A stretch of DNA of 64,000 nucleotides from JAJRVM01 sp963700515. GTDB taxonomy: Bacteria; Planctomycetota; Planctomycetia; Pirellulales; Pirellulaceae. Positions 41,005 to 50,589 of the stretch are shown here, piece after piece. The stretch is taken from assembly GCA_963700515.1 (NCBI GenBank), contig CAVOXY010000035.1, positions 45,259 to 109,258 on the forward strand, given 5' to 3'. The first letter of the stretch is position 1. Each line of letters opens with the position of its first letter. A program made the translations under genes and the position numbers. The notes under the pieces are model-generated. The model saw nothing but the letters and a program-made list of their open reading frames with translations, was not told the origin of the DNA and made no database searches.

Positions 41005-41699
41005 ATGAGTTGGACAAAAAAGAAAATCGCCAAGACCCTCGATCACGCGGCGCTCAAGCCCAACATGACCGACCAGGACATTACCGACGCCTGCGCGCTG
41101 GGCAAGAAGTTCGGGGTCGCGAGCGTGTGCGTCCGCCCGTCGGACGTTCTGCTGGCCGCCCGGGAGTTGGCTGGCAGCGGCGTTGACGTCTCGGTCGTCA
41201 TCGGCTTCCCGCACGGCGCGCACAAGCCCGAAACCAAGGCCCTCGAGGCGAAACTGGCGATCGCCGACGGCGCCAAGGAGTTGGACATGGTCATGAACGT
41301 CGGCAAGTTCCTCAGTGGCGATCATGAGTGGGTCAAACGAGACATCGCCGGCGTTGTGGCCGAGGCAGCGGACAAGGGGGTGCTGGTCAAGGTCATCCTC
41401 GAATCAACGTACCTGACGCGCGAGCAAGTCGCCACGGCCTGCGCAATCGCGCGCGACGCCGGCGCGAATTTCGTCAAGACTTCCACTGGCTTCGCTGACG
41501 TGGGTCCCGGAGCGACTCCCGAGGCGATCGAAGTCATGGTCCAGACCGTCGGCGCGACCATGGGTGTCAAGGCCTCCGGCGGCGTGCGGGATTACGTGGG
41601 GGCCGTGGCTTTCCTCGAGCAAGGCTGTACGCGGCTCGGCACGGCGGGCGGGACCAAGGCCATCTGCGAAACGCGCCGGACGATCCTCCCAACACCTAA
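41005..41699 (+). CDS. deoC: Deoxyribose-phosphate aldolase (3' end at a dispersed element)
   Basis: ATG 41,005. TIM-barrel class I aldolase: 'IAKTLDHAALKPNMTD', 'VCVRPSDV', 'VVIGFPHGAHKPETK', 'KVILESTYLTREQVA' (Lys of the proton relay), 'GANFVKTSTGFADVG' with the Schiff-base Lys, and 'GVKASGGVRDY'. The raw frame runs on to 41,988 through repeat sequence, giving 327 residues where 220-230 is normal. A one-base shift near 41,670 ends it at TAA 41,697-41,699 ('DDPPNT'), which I take as the true end. That TAA lies at the edge of the dispersed element. By context it may cleave a phosphorylated deoxy sugar other than deoxyribose 5-phosphate. Confidence 0.9.
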
Positions 41700-41905
41700 C
41701 GCGGCCGGTAGCCGCAACCAAAAGGACCCGAGCTGGTCTGCTGACTTGGACGACCGGAACAATGCCAGAATGCGAATGCGCAATGCGGAATGCGGAGTGG
41801 GAAGCGGAATCGGATGCGTGGTCGCATGCACGCGATATTGTCGAGGTGTCGCCACCTCATTGCACATTCAACGCCATCTCGCATTGCGCTTCCCGCATCG
41901 TCCTC
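41694..41905 (+). repeat. Composite dispersed element plus 'ATGCGGA' hairpin, copy C
   Basis: Starts 'cctaacgcggccggtagccg', then 'caaccaaaaggaccc', 'ctgacttggacgaccggaac' (same blocks as 32,361-32,453 read in reverse), followed by 'gcgcaatgcggaatgcgg' and a matching right arm near 41,880. This joins both dispersed families in one unit; copy A (about 1,020-1,172) shows the same join. Lies between deoC and the zinc dehydrogenase. Confidence 0.65.
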
Positions 41906-41984
41906 CAACCCGTGGTCTGCCAGAAGCATGCAGGCACCCTGCGCGCATGTTAGCGACTAACACTTTGCCATCCGGAAGGCCGTC

Positions 41985-43055
41985 ATGAGCAACACAATGC
42001 AAGCCGTCGTTTTCCACGGGCCCGGTGACGTCCGTGTCGAGCAAGTGCCCGTTCCCGCGTGTGGCGAGGCGGAAATGCTCGTCCAAGTCGATGCTTGCAC
42101 CGTCTGTGGGTCGGACCTCAAGAGCTCAAAGGTCGGCAACCCGCGCATCAAGCCGCCGCTGACGATGGGTCACGAGTTCACCGGCATCATCCGGCAGGTC
42201 GGCCCGGCCGCCAAGTCCACCAGTCTGGCCGTTGGCGACCGTGTGGTCATGGCCACGACCATCTCCTGCGGCCACTGCGAATACTGCCGCCGCGGCTGGC
42301 CCAACGTGTGCGCCAACCTGGCTCCAATGGGTTTTTCCTATCCGGGCGGCATGGCTGAATTCGTCATTATTCCGGAACGAGCCGTGGCCAACGGGCACGT
42401 AGTTGTCGTCCCGCCGGACCTGCCGGCAGAGCACGCGGCCTTGGCCGAGCCGGTCAGTTGTGCCGTTAACTGCGTCGAAAACTGTGGCGTCCGCGAGGGT
42501 GACACGGTCGTCGTCCTGGGGGCCGGGCCCATGGGGCTCATCAACGTGTGCGTGGCGCACGGCATGGGCGCCGCCAAGATCATTCTCTCGGAAGTAAGCC
42601 CCCAGCGGCTGGCGATGGCCGAGGAGTTCGGCTGCGATATTCTGGTCAACCCCAACGAGCAGGATCTCGCCCTCATCGTGAACGACGCCACCGGCGGTAT
42701 CGGCGCAGACGTGGCCATTGTCGCTGCTCCCGCTGCGGCGCCGCAGGAGCAGGCAGTGCACCTCGTTCGCAAACGCGGCTCGGTCTGCCTGTTCGCCTCA
42801 CTGCCGGCAGGCAAACATCTCCTCCAATTAGATAGCCGGGCCATTCACTACAACGAGCTGCGCGTAATCGGCACGAGCGATTCAACGCCAGCTCACGTGG
42901 CTGCATCTGTAGCACTGATCGCGTCCGGCCGTATCCCCGCCGGCAAGATTGCCAGCCACATTTTGCCGCTGGCGGAAATCCACCAGGCCTTCGAGCTGAT
43001 GCAGCGCGGCGAGGCACTGCGAGTGGTGCTCAAGCCCCGAAATGGAATTGAGTGA
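41985..43055 (+). CDS. Zinc-dependent alcohol dehydrogenase (MDR, sorbitol-dehydrogenase-like)
   Basis: 356 residues, intact. Catalytic zinc ligands: Cys in 'CTVCGSDLK' and His-Glu in 'TMGHEFTG'; structural zinc Cys cluster 'CGHCEYCRRGWPNVC' complete. NAD-binding loop 'VVVLGAGPMGLINV'. Oxidises a polyol or sugar alcohol to a ketone in the cytoplasm. Last gene of the kinase-SDR-deoC unit, separated from deoC by the dispersed element, so cotranscription is plausible but not certain. Confidence 0.93.
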   Translation: MSNTMQAVVFHGPGDVRVEQVPVPACGEAEMLVQVDACTVCGSDLKSSKVGNPRIKPPLTMGHEFTGIIRQVGPAAKSTSLAVGDRVVMATTISCGHCEYCRRGWPNVCANLAPMGFSYPGGMAEFVIIPERAVANGHVVVVPPDLPAEHAALAEPVSCAVNCVENCGVREGDTVVVLGAGPMGLINVCVAHGMGAAKIILSEVSPQRLAMAEEFGCDILVNPNEQDLALIVNDATGGIGADVAIVAAPAAAPQEQAVHLVRKRGSVCLFASLPAGKHLLQLDSRAIHYNELRVIGTSDSTPAHVAASVALIASGRIPAGKIASHILPLAEIHQAFELMQRGEALRVVLKPRNGIE

Positions 43056-43696
43056 AGATCCGAATATTTCGGTGTCCCAAATCCGAAATTCGAAACCCGA
43101 AATCTGACATTCGTGATTGTTTAACCAATTGGCGGAACGGCGATAGATGAGTCCGTTTTCCGACCCGTTCGGTCGCTCTTGGCACGCCCGGGCTGGCAGC
43201 GTGTCGACTTGGTCGCGGGGCAGGTTTCCAGCCTGTTACTTGGGGAAGTCGCGTCGAGTGGGCACTTGAGACCGGGCGGTTGTGACAGGCTGGAAGCCCG
43301 TCCCACGTGCTGTTGGTCAGCCGGGCCGGGCCCTCTGGGCCGCTGCTTGACAAAAGGCCTCATGTCGACTACTTAAAGTCCTTTCCCCACAATCTGTTAG
43401 GTAGCCTTTCCCGGTGGACGAGGCTGACCGGTAGAATATGAACCGTATGGGGGATGACGAGGTCGCCACAGCCCTGGTTCGCCCGCGGGGCAAGTCGGAC
43501 ATGCGGCGTAGCGTCCGCGCGAGTCGCGATCGCCCACCGCGCCGCGATTCGATCTGCGGGTCGGTGGGGGACGCATCGTACCTGGTCTGACATCGGACGG
43601 GTGGTTGCTGGTGGAGGGAAATTTTGACGGGACTGCTGCATCAGGGGTTGCTGGACTAAAGTGTTTGAACAGGCTTGCTGAAGAAGGTTGCTGAAT
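43056..43696. other. Intergenic region with dispersed motif
   Basis: 640 bp with no convincing gene. 43,292-43,318 ('cccacgtgctgttggtcagc') recurs at 49,031-49,050 ('ccgtgctgttggtcagc') upstream of the DeoR regulator. The end ('ctgaagaaggttgctgaat') supplies the start region of the acidic protein. Confidence 0.5.
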
Positions 43697-44059
43697 ATGG
43701 ATCGGATCTTGGATCTTGACATTGAATCGTGGGACGATGAGAAATTGCTCCCTTCGCGGACGCAGACCGGTGGTGGAGCGGCGATATGGGCCGAGATGGC
43801 CGAGTTTGGCGACACCGAGGACGATGAGTTCGACGATTTTGATGAGAACGATTTCGACGACGATTTCGACGACGATTTCGAGGAAGATCTGGACGCTGAC
43901 GAACTGGAGATCGACGACGACGACGAATTTGGTGAAGTCGAGTTTGGCGAGGATTTGGACGAAGAGGAGTTGGTTGGCGATTTCGAAGAGGATGAGGTAG
44001 GTGGCGGCGAGGCGGCGCCGGCGGAAGAGGAGGAGGAAACAGAGTTTGAGGAAGAGTAG
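43697..44059 (+). CDS. Highly acidic low-complexity protein
   Basis: 120 residues from ATG 43,697. The first 35 are ordinary ('MDRILDLDIESWDDEKLL'), the rest almost wholly Asp and Glu with Phe at intervals ('DDFDENDFDDDF'), ending in Glu runs. Codon-position bias and the clean start support a real gene. Such acidic tails occur in planctomycete proteins of unknown role; it could bind cations or basic proteins. Not part of a known family that I can name. Confidence 0.65.
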   Translation: MDRILDLDIESWDDEKLLPSRTQTGGGAAIWAEMAEFGDTEDDEFDDFDENDFDDDFDDDFEEDLDADELEIDDDDEFGEVEFGEDLDEEELVGDFEEDEVGGGEAAPAEEEEETEFEEE

Positions 44060-44567
44060 GCTGGATTTGCTGTCGCGGGACCGGCCGGGTCACAGCTGCC
44101 CCCACAGCTTGCCTGTTCAGGGCTCGGATGTTCGGGGACTTCTGCTTCGATCGATCACGGCTCGGCAGGCTCGATCACTTTCGATACGATGGGTCCATGC
44201 CTGGGCCACCACGGCATTGGTCGTCTTGCTTGGGGTGGTGTAACGAGTTCACCGGCCGTCCGCAGTGAACGTACTCTGGTGCGTGGCTGCGAGCCTGTTC
44301 CCGCTGCCGATCCCTTCCCGCCTGATCCTGCCGGTGAAGCGGCAGGGTCGTTCGCCTGTGGCCGAGGAAGGGTTGGGAGGCGTGGCGATCCGCGCTGGGT
44401 GAGGGGCGCACGGCTCCACGAGCCGTCTTGGCCGTCTTGGGTTCGCCCACCCGTGGCGGCGGTAGAGGATCAGTTCGCGGAGCGCACCCCACTACTTTCC
44501 GCCTGCCGAAGAATGTCTCGCTACTTGGTTCCACCGCTTGTTTTTTGCCAGATGGGAACGCAAGCTC
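44060..44567. other. Intergenic region before ileS
   Basis: About 500 bp without a recognisable gene, repeat or T-box-like structure. It should hold the ileS promoter. Confidence 0.45.
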
Positions 44568-47500
44568 ATGTTCACTCCGGTCCCCAACGAACGTCAGGTT
44601 TCCCGAGTTGGAAGAGGAGATTCTGTCGTTCTGGAAGCAGCATCAGATCTATGAGAAGTCGCTCGCTCAGCGCGCCAATGCGGCCAAGTTTGTCTTCTAC
44701 GAAGGTCCTCCCACGGCCAACGGGATGCCGCACCCAGGTCACTGTTTGACGCGGGCTATCAAGGACCTCTTCCCGCGCTATCGCACCATGCGCGGCTATT
44801 TGTGCCAACGCAAGGCGGGCTGGGATACGCATGGCCTGCCGGTGGAGGTGGAGGTCTGCAAGGAGCTGGGGATTCACTCCAAGGAGGAGATCGAGCAGTA
44901 TGGCGTGGAGCCGTTCATCCACAAGTGCCAGGAGAGTGTCTGGCGGTACATGCGCGAGTGGGAACGACTGACCGAACGCCTTGGCTTCTGGATCCACTTG
45001 GACGAAGCGTACGTGACCTACCACCAGAGCTACGTCGAGAGCGTCTGGTGGTCGCTCAAGCAGTTGTTCGATCGCGGGCTGCTCTACCAGGGGCACAAGA
45101 TCGTCTGGTGGTGGGCACAAGGGGGCACGGCGTTGAGTGCGGGGGAAGTGGGGCAGGGTTATCGCGAAGTGGCCGATCCGAGCGTCTATGTTTGCTTTCC
45201 GCTGCTGGACGAAGAGAACACGTCGCTGCTGGTCTGGACCACGACGCCCTGGACGCTGCCGAGCAATCAGTTTGCGGCGGTACATCCGGAGCTGGATTAT
45301 GTGGTGGTCCGGGACGAGCAGTCGGGCGAGAAGTTGATTCTGGCGGCGGCGCTCTGCGACGCGATTGCGGAGAAGGCCAAGCGGACGTGGATCGTGGAGC
45401 AGACGCTACGCGGCACCGACCTGGTGGGGAAACGCTACCGCCCACCCTTTGACTACTACTACGGCCGCGACGGAGAACGGCAAGGGCGACTGCGGGACGG
45501 GGGGAGTCAGCACGTCGCCTGGCGCGTCGTGGCGGCCGATTTCGTCACGGTGGACAGCGGCACCGGGATCGTCCACCAGGCACCGGCGTTCGGCGAAGTG
45601 GACTATGACGTACTGCTCGCCCAACAAGCTCGGTTCGCGGACGGAGAAGGTCCGGAACTGATCTGCTCCGTCGCTCCCAACGGTCAGTTCACGAGCGAAA
45701 CGCCGGAGTACGAAGGACGCTGGGTCAAGGACGCTGACAAGGATATCGTCCTGCAGCTGCGCGCAGCGGGCCTGCTTGCTGATGCGCGAACAGTACGTGC
45801 ACGAGTATCCGTTCTGTTGGCGTGCTGAGGACGATCCGTTGATTCAGTATCCGCGTCGGAGCTGGTTCATCCGGACGACCGAGTTTCAACAGCAGATGCT
45901 GGCGAACAACCGCCAGGTGAATTGGCTTCCCGAGCATATTCGGGATGGCCGGTTCGGGAATTTCCTCGAGAGCAACGTCGACTGGGCCCTGTCGCGGGAA
46001 CGCTATTGGGGAACCCCCCTGCCGATCTGGGTCTGCGAAAAGACCGGCCAGATGGAAGCGGTGGCCAGCTACGCCGAACTGCAGCAGAAACCGGGTGTCG
46101 ACGGATTGGACGTGTGGCAGCAAGCGAAGCGGCAGAAGCCTTCGCTGCCCGACGATCTGTGCGTGCACAAGCCGTATATCGACGCGGTGACCTACGCTTC
46201 GCCCTTCGCCGCCGGCGCGCGGATGCGACGCGTTCCGGAAGTGATTGACTGCTGGTACGATTCCGGCGCGATGCCCTTCGCCCAGTGGGGTTACCCGCAG
46301 ACGAATCGCGAGCGTTTTGAGGAACAGTTCCCTGCCGATTTCATCAGCGAGGCGCTCGATCAGACACGTGGCTGGTTCTACAGCCTGCTGGCCATCAGCA
46401 CGCTGCTGTTCGGGGACGAGAAGGCGTCGGATCCGCACGCCGCGCTGCATCCCTTCCCGCATCCTTTCCGCAACTGCATCGTGCTGGGGTTGATGTTGGC
46501 GGAATGGTGGGAAAGCCCCGACGGCAAGGAGCGGTTTCTGGCGGAAGCCGAGGCACGCGAGCAGTGCGGCAAGAAGTACGTGCAACGCGTCGGGAAAATG
46601 TCCAAGTCGTTGCGGAATTATCGCAGCCCGCAAGAGATCTTCGATCGGCATGGAGCCGACGCGCTGCGGTGGTACTTCTTTGCCAACCAGGCGCCGTGGA
46701 ATTCCATCATCTACAGCGAACGGGCCATCAAGGAGAGCATCCCCGAATTCCTGCTGCGGTTGTGGAACGTCTACAGCTTCTTCGTGATCTATGCCAATAT
46801 CGACGGATTTGATCCCGGGGCAACAGATCGCCGGAGCCGCCGAGCAGCTCGACGCGCGAGTCGCTCGTCACACGCGACCAGTTATCGCCCGGTCGCGGAG
46901 CGTGCCGAAATCGATCAATGGATCATGAGCGAGTTGCAACGAGACGGTTGCCGCCGTCGTGCAGCGGATGGATGCCTACGACAACTTCGGAGCCTGCAAT
47001 CAGCTCAACGCCTTCGTCGATGGATTGAGCAACTGGTATGTGCGACGCAATCGGGATCGGTTCTGGAGCGGCGACCAGCAGGCGGATGACAAAGTCGACG
47101 CCTACTGGACGCTCTACGAGTGCCTCCTGACGCTCAGTAAGTTGATCGCTCCCTTTGTGCCGTTTCTGGCCGAAGCCATCTGGCAGAATCTGGCCGGTGT
47201 GTTTGGCGCACGGGCTGTCGAGAGCGTCCATCTGTGCGATTATCCGCAGCCCGATGCGGCGCTGATCGATGCGCAGCTCTCGGAACGGATGCAGCTGCTG
47301 CGCGAAATCGCCTCGCTGGGACGGTCGGCACGCATGAATGCCAAGCTGAAAGTTCGCCAGCCGCTGGCATTGGTGGAAGTGATTCTGGCCAACGATACGC
47401 ATCAGGCGTGGTTGCAGCAGCACGACGAGCTGCTGTGCGAAGAACTGAATGTCAAGGAAATTGCCTATACCACCGAAGGCGAAAAGTACATTTCCTATCT

Positions 47501-48051
47501 CGTGCAACCGAATTTCAAGCGGCTCGGACCACGCGTCGGACGCCTGATGCCCGCCGTGAAAAAGGCCCTCGCCAACGCCGACGGCGCTCGGCTGCTCGGC
47601 AGAACTGAAGCAGCACGGCCAGGTGGTGGTGGAGCTGGGAAGCGAATCGGTCGTGTTGGATCAGGAAGATATTGAAGTCCGCCTGCAGGCCAAAGAGGGT
47701 TGGACCGCGGCCCAAGGCTCGCATGTGGTCGTCGTCCTGGCCACCGAACTCACCCCCGTGCTGATTCGCGAAGGTGTGGCCCAAGATCTGAAACGGTCGA
47801 TCCAGGACCGCCGTAAAGAACTCGGCTGCCAGTATACCGATCGCATCCGCGTGGGGATCGAAGGAGCCTGCGACGATGTCTGGATGGCTGTCGAAGAGAA
47901 TCTCGATTTCTTGAAAAATGAAACGCTGACCGTCGAAATCCGCCGCGGGCCAATCGCGGGTGTTGAGCCGGCCGACTGCGAAGTGGCCGACTCGCGCGTG
48001 AAGATTTACGTGCAGGTCGCCGGAGCGGAGAGTGATGGAGTGATGGAGTGA
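44568..48051 (+). CDS. ileS: Isoleucyl-tRNA synthetase (several frameshifts)
   Basis: About 1,160 residues. ATG 44,568 ('MFTPVPNE') joins the main frame after a one-base change near 44,595. HIGH motif 'NGMPHPGH', editing domain 'VWTTTPWTLPSN', 'WDTHGLPVEVEV', 'DCWYDSGAMPFAQ', 'ISEALDQTRGWFYSLL' and KMSKS motif 'GKMSKSLRNY' are all present. Frames change near 45,765, 46,830-46,950 and 47,600, with homology through each. No C-terminal zinc-finger cysteines are seen, which with the N-terminal wording suits the eukaryote-like type 2 enzyme. Charges tRNA-Ile. The last codons ('ESDGVME' and stop) are made of the GGAGTGAT repeat, so the natural C terminus may have been altered. Confidence 0.95.
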
Positions 48052-48150
48052 GGTGGGAACGTCCCAACGAACGAGATATGACGTGGATCGACCAAATATA
48101 TCTCGTGCCGGTTACTCACTTCTCCACTACTCCCACACTCCACCACTCCA
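48027..48150. repeat. GGAGTGAT repeat overlapping the ileS stop, with inverted arm
   Basis: 48,027-48,050 'ggagagtgatggagtgatgg' lies inside the end of ileS and supplies its stop; 48,112-48,150 carries the complement ('ctccactactcccacactcc'). Short version of the elements at 3,421 and 37,864. Confidence 0.8.
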
Positions 48151-48225
48151 GATCGCGGCAGCGGCATGCCTTGTCAATTCTCACCAGCAGAGCTGGTGGA
48201 TCAGCTTGGATTTGGAGGTGGTGCC

Positions 48226-48859
48226 GTGATCGACCGTAAGCTGCCCATAGCCGTTCTCATTTCCGGTGGGGGAACGACGCTCCGCAATCTGTTGCGACGC
48301 ATCGATGCGGGGACGCTCGATGTCGATGTCAAATTGGTTGTTTCCAGCAGTTCTCAAGCCAAAGGACTGCAATTCGCCGCCGACGCCGGGATCCCGTCAC
48401 GGGTGATCCGTCTCCGCGACATGCCCACCCCGGAGGCGTTTAGCGACGAGATCTTCGATGCCTGCCGCGCGGCGGGCGTGGAATTGGTCGTGCTGGGCGG
48501 ATTCCTGAAACATCTCCTGATCCCAGCGGACTTCAGCGGATCGCGTGACCAACATCCATCCGGCCTTGATTCCGGCCTTCTGCGGCCAAGGCTATTACGG
48601 CCTGCGTGTGCATGAGAAAGCCCTCGAATACGGCGTGAAGGTGAGTGGTTGTACGATCCATTTCGTGGACAACGAGTACGACCACGGGCCGATCATTCTG
48701 CAGCGAGTGGTCCCGGTGCTCGACGGTGACACGCCGCATGACCTCGCGACACGTGTGTTTGAAGCGGAATGCGACGCCTATCCGCAAGTCCTGCAGTGGA
48801 TGGCGGAAGGGCGTGTCGAAATCGACGGTCGCCGGGTGCGCGTCAGACGCGATGGTTGA
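48226..48859 (+). CDS. purN: Phosphoribosylglycinamide formyltransferase (one frameshift)
   Basis: About 210 residues. GTG 48,226 with 'ggaggtg' in front. 'PIAVLISGGGTTLRNLLRRI' is the GAR-binding loop, 'LGGFLKHL' follows, and after a frame change near 48,537 come 'VTNIHPALIPAFCGQGYYG' (catalytic Asn-x-His) and 'GCTIHFVDNEYDHGPII' with the catalytic Asp. Transfers formyl from 10-formyl-THF in purine synthesis, cytoplasmic. Lies 175 bp after ileS; the gap holds the inverted arm of the repeat. Confidence 0.93.
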
Positions 48860-49459
48860 TTGGTTACTGGTTACTGGTTACTTGTTATTGTGTTCGTTGT
48901 TCATGCCGCCAGGGGCGTGGACATCGGTTCCTTTGTGCGCCGATTCTGCTGGTGACGCGGGGCCATTTGCCTCCGCTGGGCTTGCGGCTTGTTGGCTTAG
49001 TCGTAGGACAAGGGCTGAGTAAGCCTGTCCTCCGTGCTGTTGGTCAGCACACCAACGCCCCGCTTGTCGCCAAGGGAGTCAACGACTGGTTGACCGATCC
49101 TCGGCCGCGCTGGCCAATTCGTCATCGTGGAGTGGGTCTGACCGGGCGCGAGCACCGCGATAGATTTCGTGGCCCGTCGACAGGCCCTCGCCCATCCGTC
49201 GGTGGCGCGGTTGTGCTCGTTCTTCGGACTCATCGGTCTTTGTTTTGGCCGTTTGCCGCGGCCACCGTCCCACACGCACCGCCACCGTCCTCTGTGCCAA
49301 TACTCCGACAGATAACCCTGTTGGGGTATGCGGGCGGCTGTATTTGATTATTTGTGGTAGAATTCTTTCAGTAGCCTGATTGAAATGTGCTCGATAGTGA
49401 GCGATAATCGGCAAATGGGATGGACTGGCGGTTGTAGGCGACTGGGGGAAGAGATTCTC
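48860..49459. other. Intergenic region with GGTTACT heptamers
   Basis: 600 bp without a convincing gene. 48,861-48,885 is 'ttggttactggttactggtt' with related copies to 48,895; 49,020-49,055 repeats the 'gtgctgttggtcagc' motif of 43,300. Must include the promoter of the DeoR regulator. Confidence 0.6.
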
Positions 49460-50246
49460 ATGGCATCACAGAATCTGGCCGAGTCGCGGCGCAGCCGGTT
49501 GTTGGAACTGGTGCGCCAGCATGGGTTTGCCTCGCTGCCGGATTTAGCGGACCAGCTGCAGGTGTCGGAGTCGACGATTCGTCGCGACTTGGACGTGTTG
49601 GAGGAGAGCGGTTCGGCCAAGCGGACGCACGGCGGCGTGTTTTATACGGGGCCGAGCCCCCAGGTTCCTCATTTTGAACGTCGGCAAGCGGCGCAATTGG
49701 AGCAGAAGCGGCTGATTGCTCAGGCGGCGTCCGAGTTGATCGAAGAGGGGGATACGGTTCTGTTGGACGGTGGGAGCACCACCTACGAATTAGCTCGGCT
49801 GCTGGTCGATCGAGCGCTGCAGGTCGTCACGAACTCCTTGCCGGTGGCGAATCTGTTTACGGCCAGCGAGCGGTCGGATTTGGTGGTCATTGGTGGGTAT
49901 GTACACACACGCACCGGTGTCTGTCTGGGGCCCTATGCCAACGGCATGCTGGCCGATCTGAATGCGCGGCGGGCTGTGTTGAGTGTATCGGGAGTGAACG
50001 AGAAGGGTTTTTACAACAGCAATCTGCTCCTGGTCGGCACGGAGCAGGCGATGATGGCGGCGGCCGACGAAGTGATCGTGGTGGCGGACAGTTCCAAGTT
50101 CGGGCACAGCAGTCTGGCGCAGTTTATGCGGATTATCCGAGATCGACACGTTGGTGGTCGACGCGGGCATCTCGCAGACGTGGCGGACGCGGATCGAGGA
50201 TGCCGGCGTGCGGCTGGTGATTACCGGTCCTGTCGACCAGTCTTGA
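49460..50246 (+). CDS. DeoR/GlpR-type transcriptional regulator of the BMC locus (one frameshift)
   Basis: About 261 residues from ATG 49,460. N-terminal helix-turn-helix 'SLPDLADQLQVSESTIRRDLDVLEESGSAKRTHGGV', the DeoR signature. The C-terminal sugar-phosphate sensor domain holds 'GDTVLLDGGSTTYELARLL', 'VVTNSLPVANLF' and 'VVADSSKFG'. The frame changes near 50,140; the continuation 'DAGISQTWRTRIEDAGVRLVITG' ends at TGA 50,246. Being 340 bp upstream of pduL and co-oriented, it probably represses the locus and responds to a fucose or rhamnose phosphate intermediate. Confidence 0.88.
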
Positions 50247-50341
50247 CGCGCAGGAACAACGTACGTTTGTAGGAAGTCCAGCGTTGGAAGTCGGGCGTTC
50301 CTGGCCCGCCGCAGCGGGACTGGCCAGGGCCGGTTGCGATC

Positions 50342-50559
50342 GGTCTGAAGCCTGGCGGCTTCAGCTACGGATGCTACGGTTGGTGAAGTGGGGACGGTCA
50401 GGGTTACGGTCTGAAGCCTGGCGGCATTCAGCTACGGTTACGATTCAGGTTACGGTAACGGGTTAAACGGTCTGAAGCCTGGCGGCTTCAGACTACGGTT
50501 ACCGCGTTTACGGTCTGATGGTTACGGTTACGGTCTGAAGCCATGGCGGCTTCAGCTAC
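50342..50559. repeat. Cluster of four REP-like hairpin units
   Basis: Units at 50,342-50,370, 50,408-50,437, 50,468-50,499 and 50,532-50,559 share 'gtctgaagcctggcggcttc' followed by 'agctacgg'. 'gaagcc-tgg-cggcttc' is a perfect short hairpin; the units carry one-base insertions and are linked by 'gttacgg' spacers. They fill the gap between the regulator and pduL. Two more units lie between argC and argJ. Confidence 0.85.
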
Positions 50560-50589
50560 ACACACCTTGCAAGAGATTGACGATTTCCC

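Noticed and set aside
41700..41988. DeoC C-terminal extension of about 95 residues
   Set aside because: It is translated from a dispersed repeat; a one-base correction ends the protein at 41,699 at normal family length.
44568..48051. Programmed frameshifting in ileS and other genes
   Set aside because: Changes occur in many unrelated genes, in both directions, without slippery-site-plus-structure patterns; sequencing indels are likelier.
50342..50559. Possible CRISPR array
   Set aside because: Four units only, with unequal spacing, palindromic units, related spacers and no cas genes; REP-like elements explain it better.
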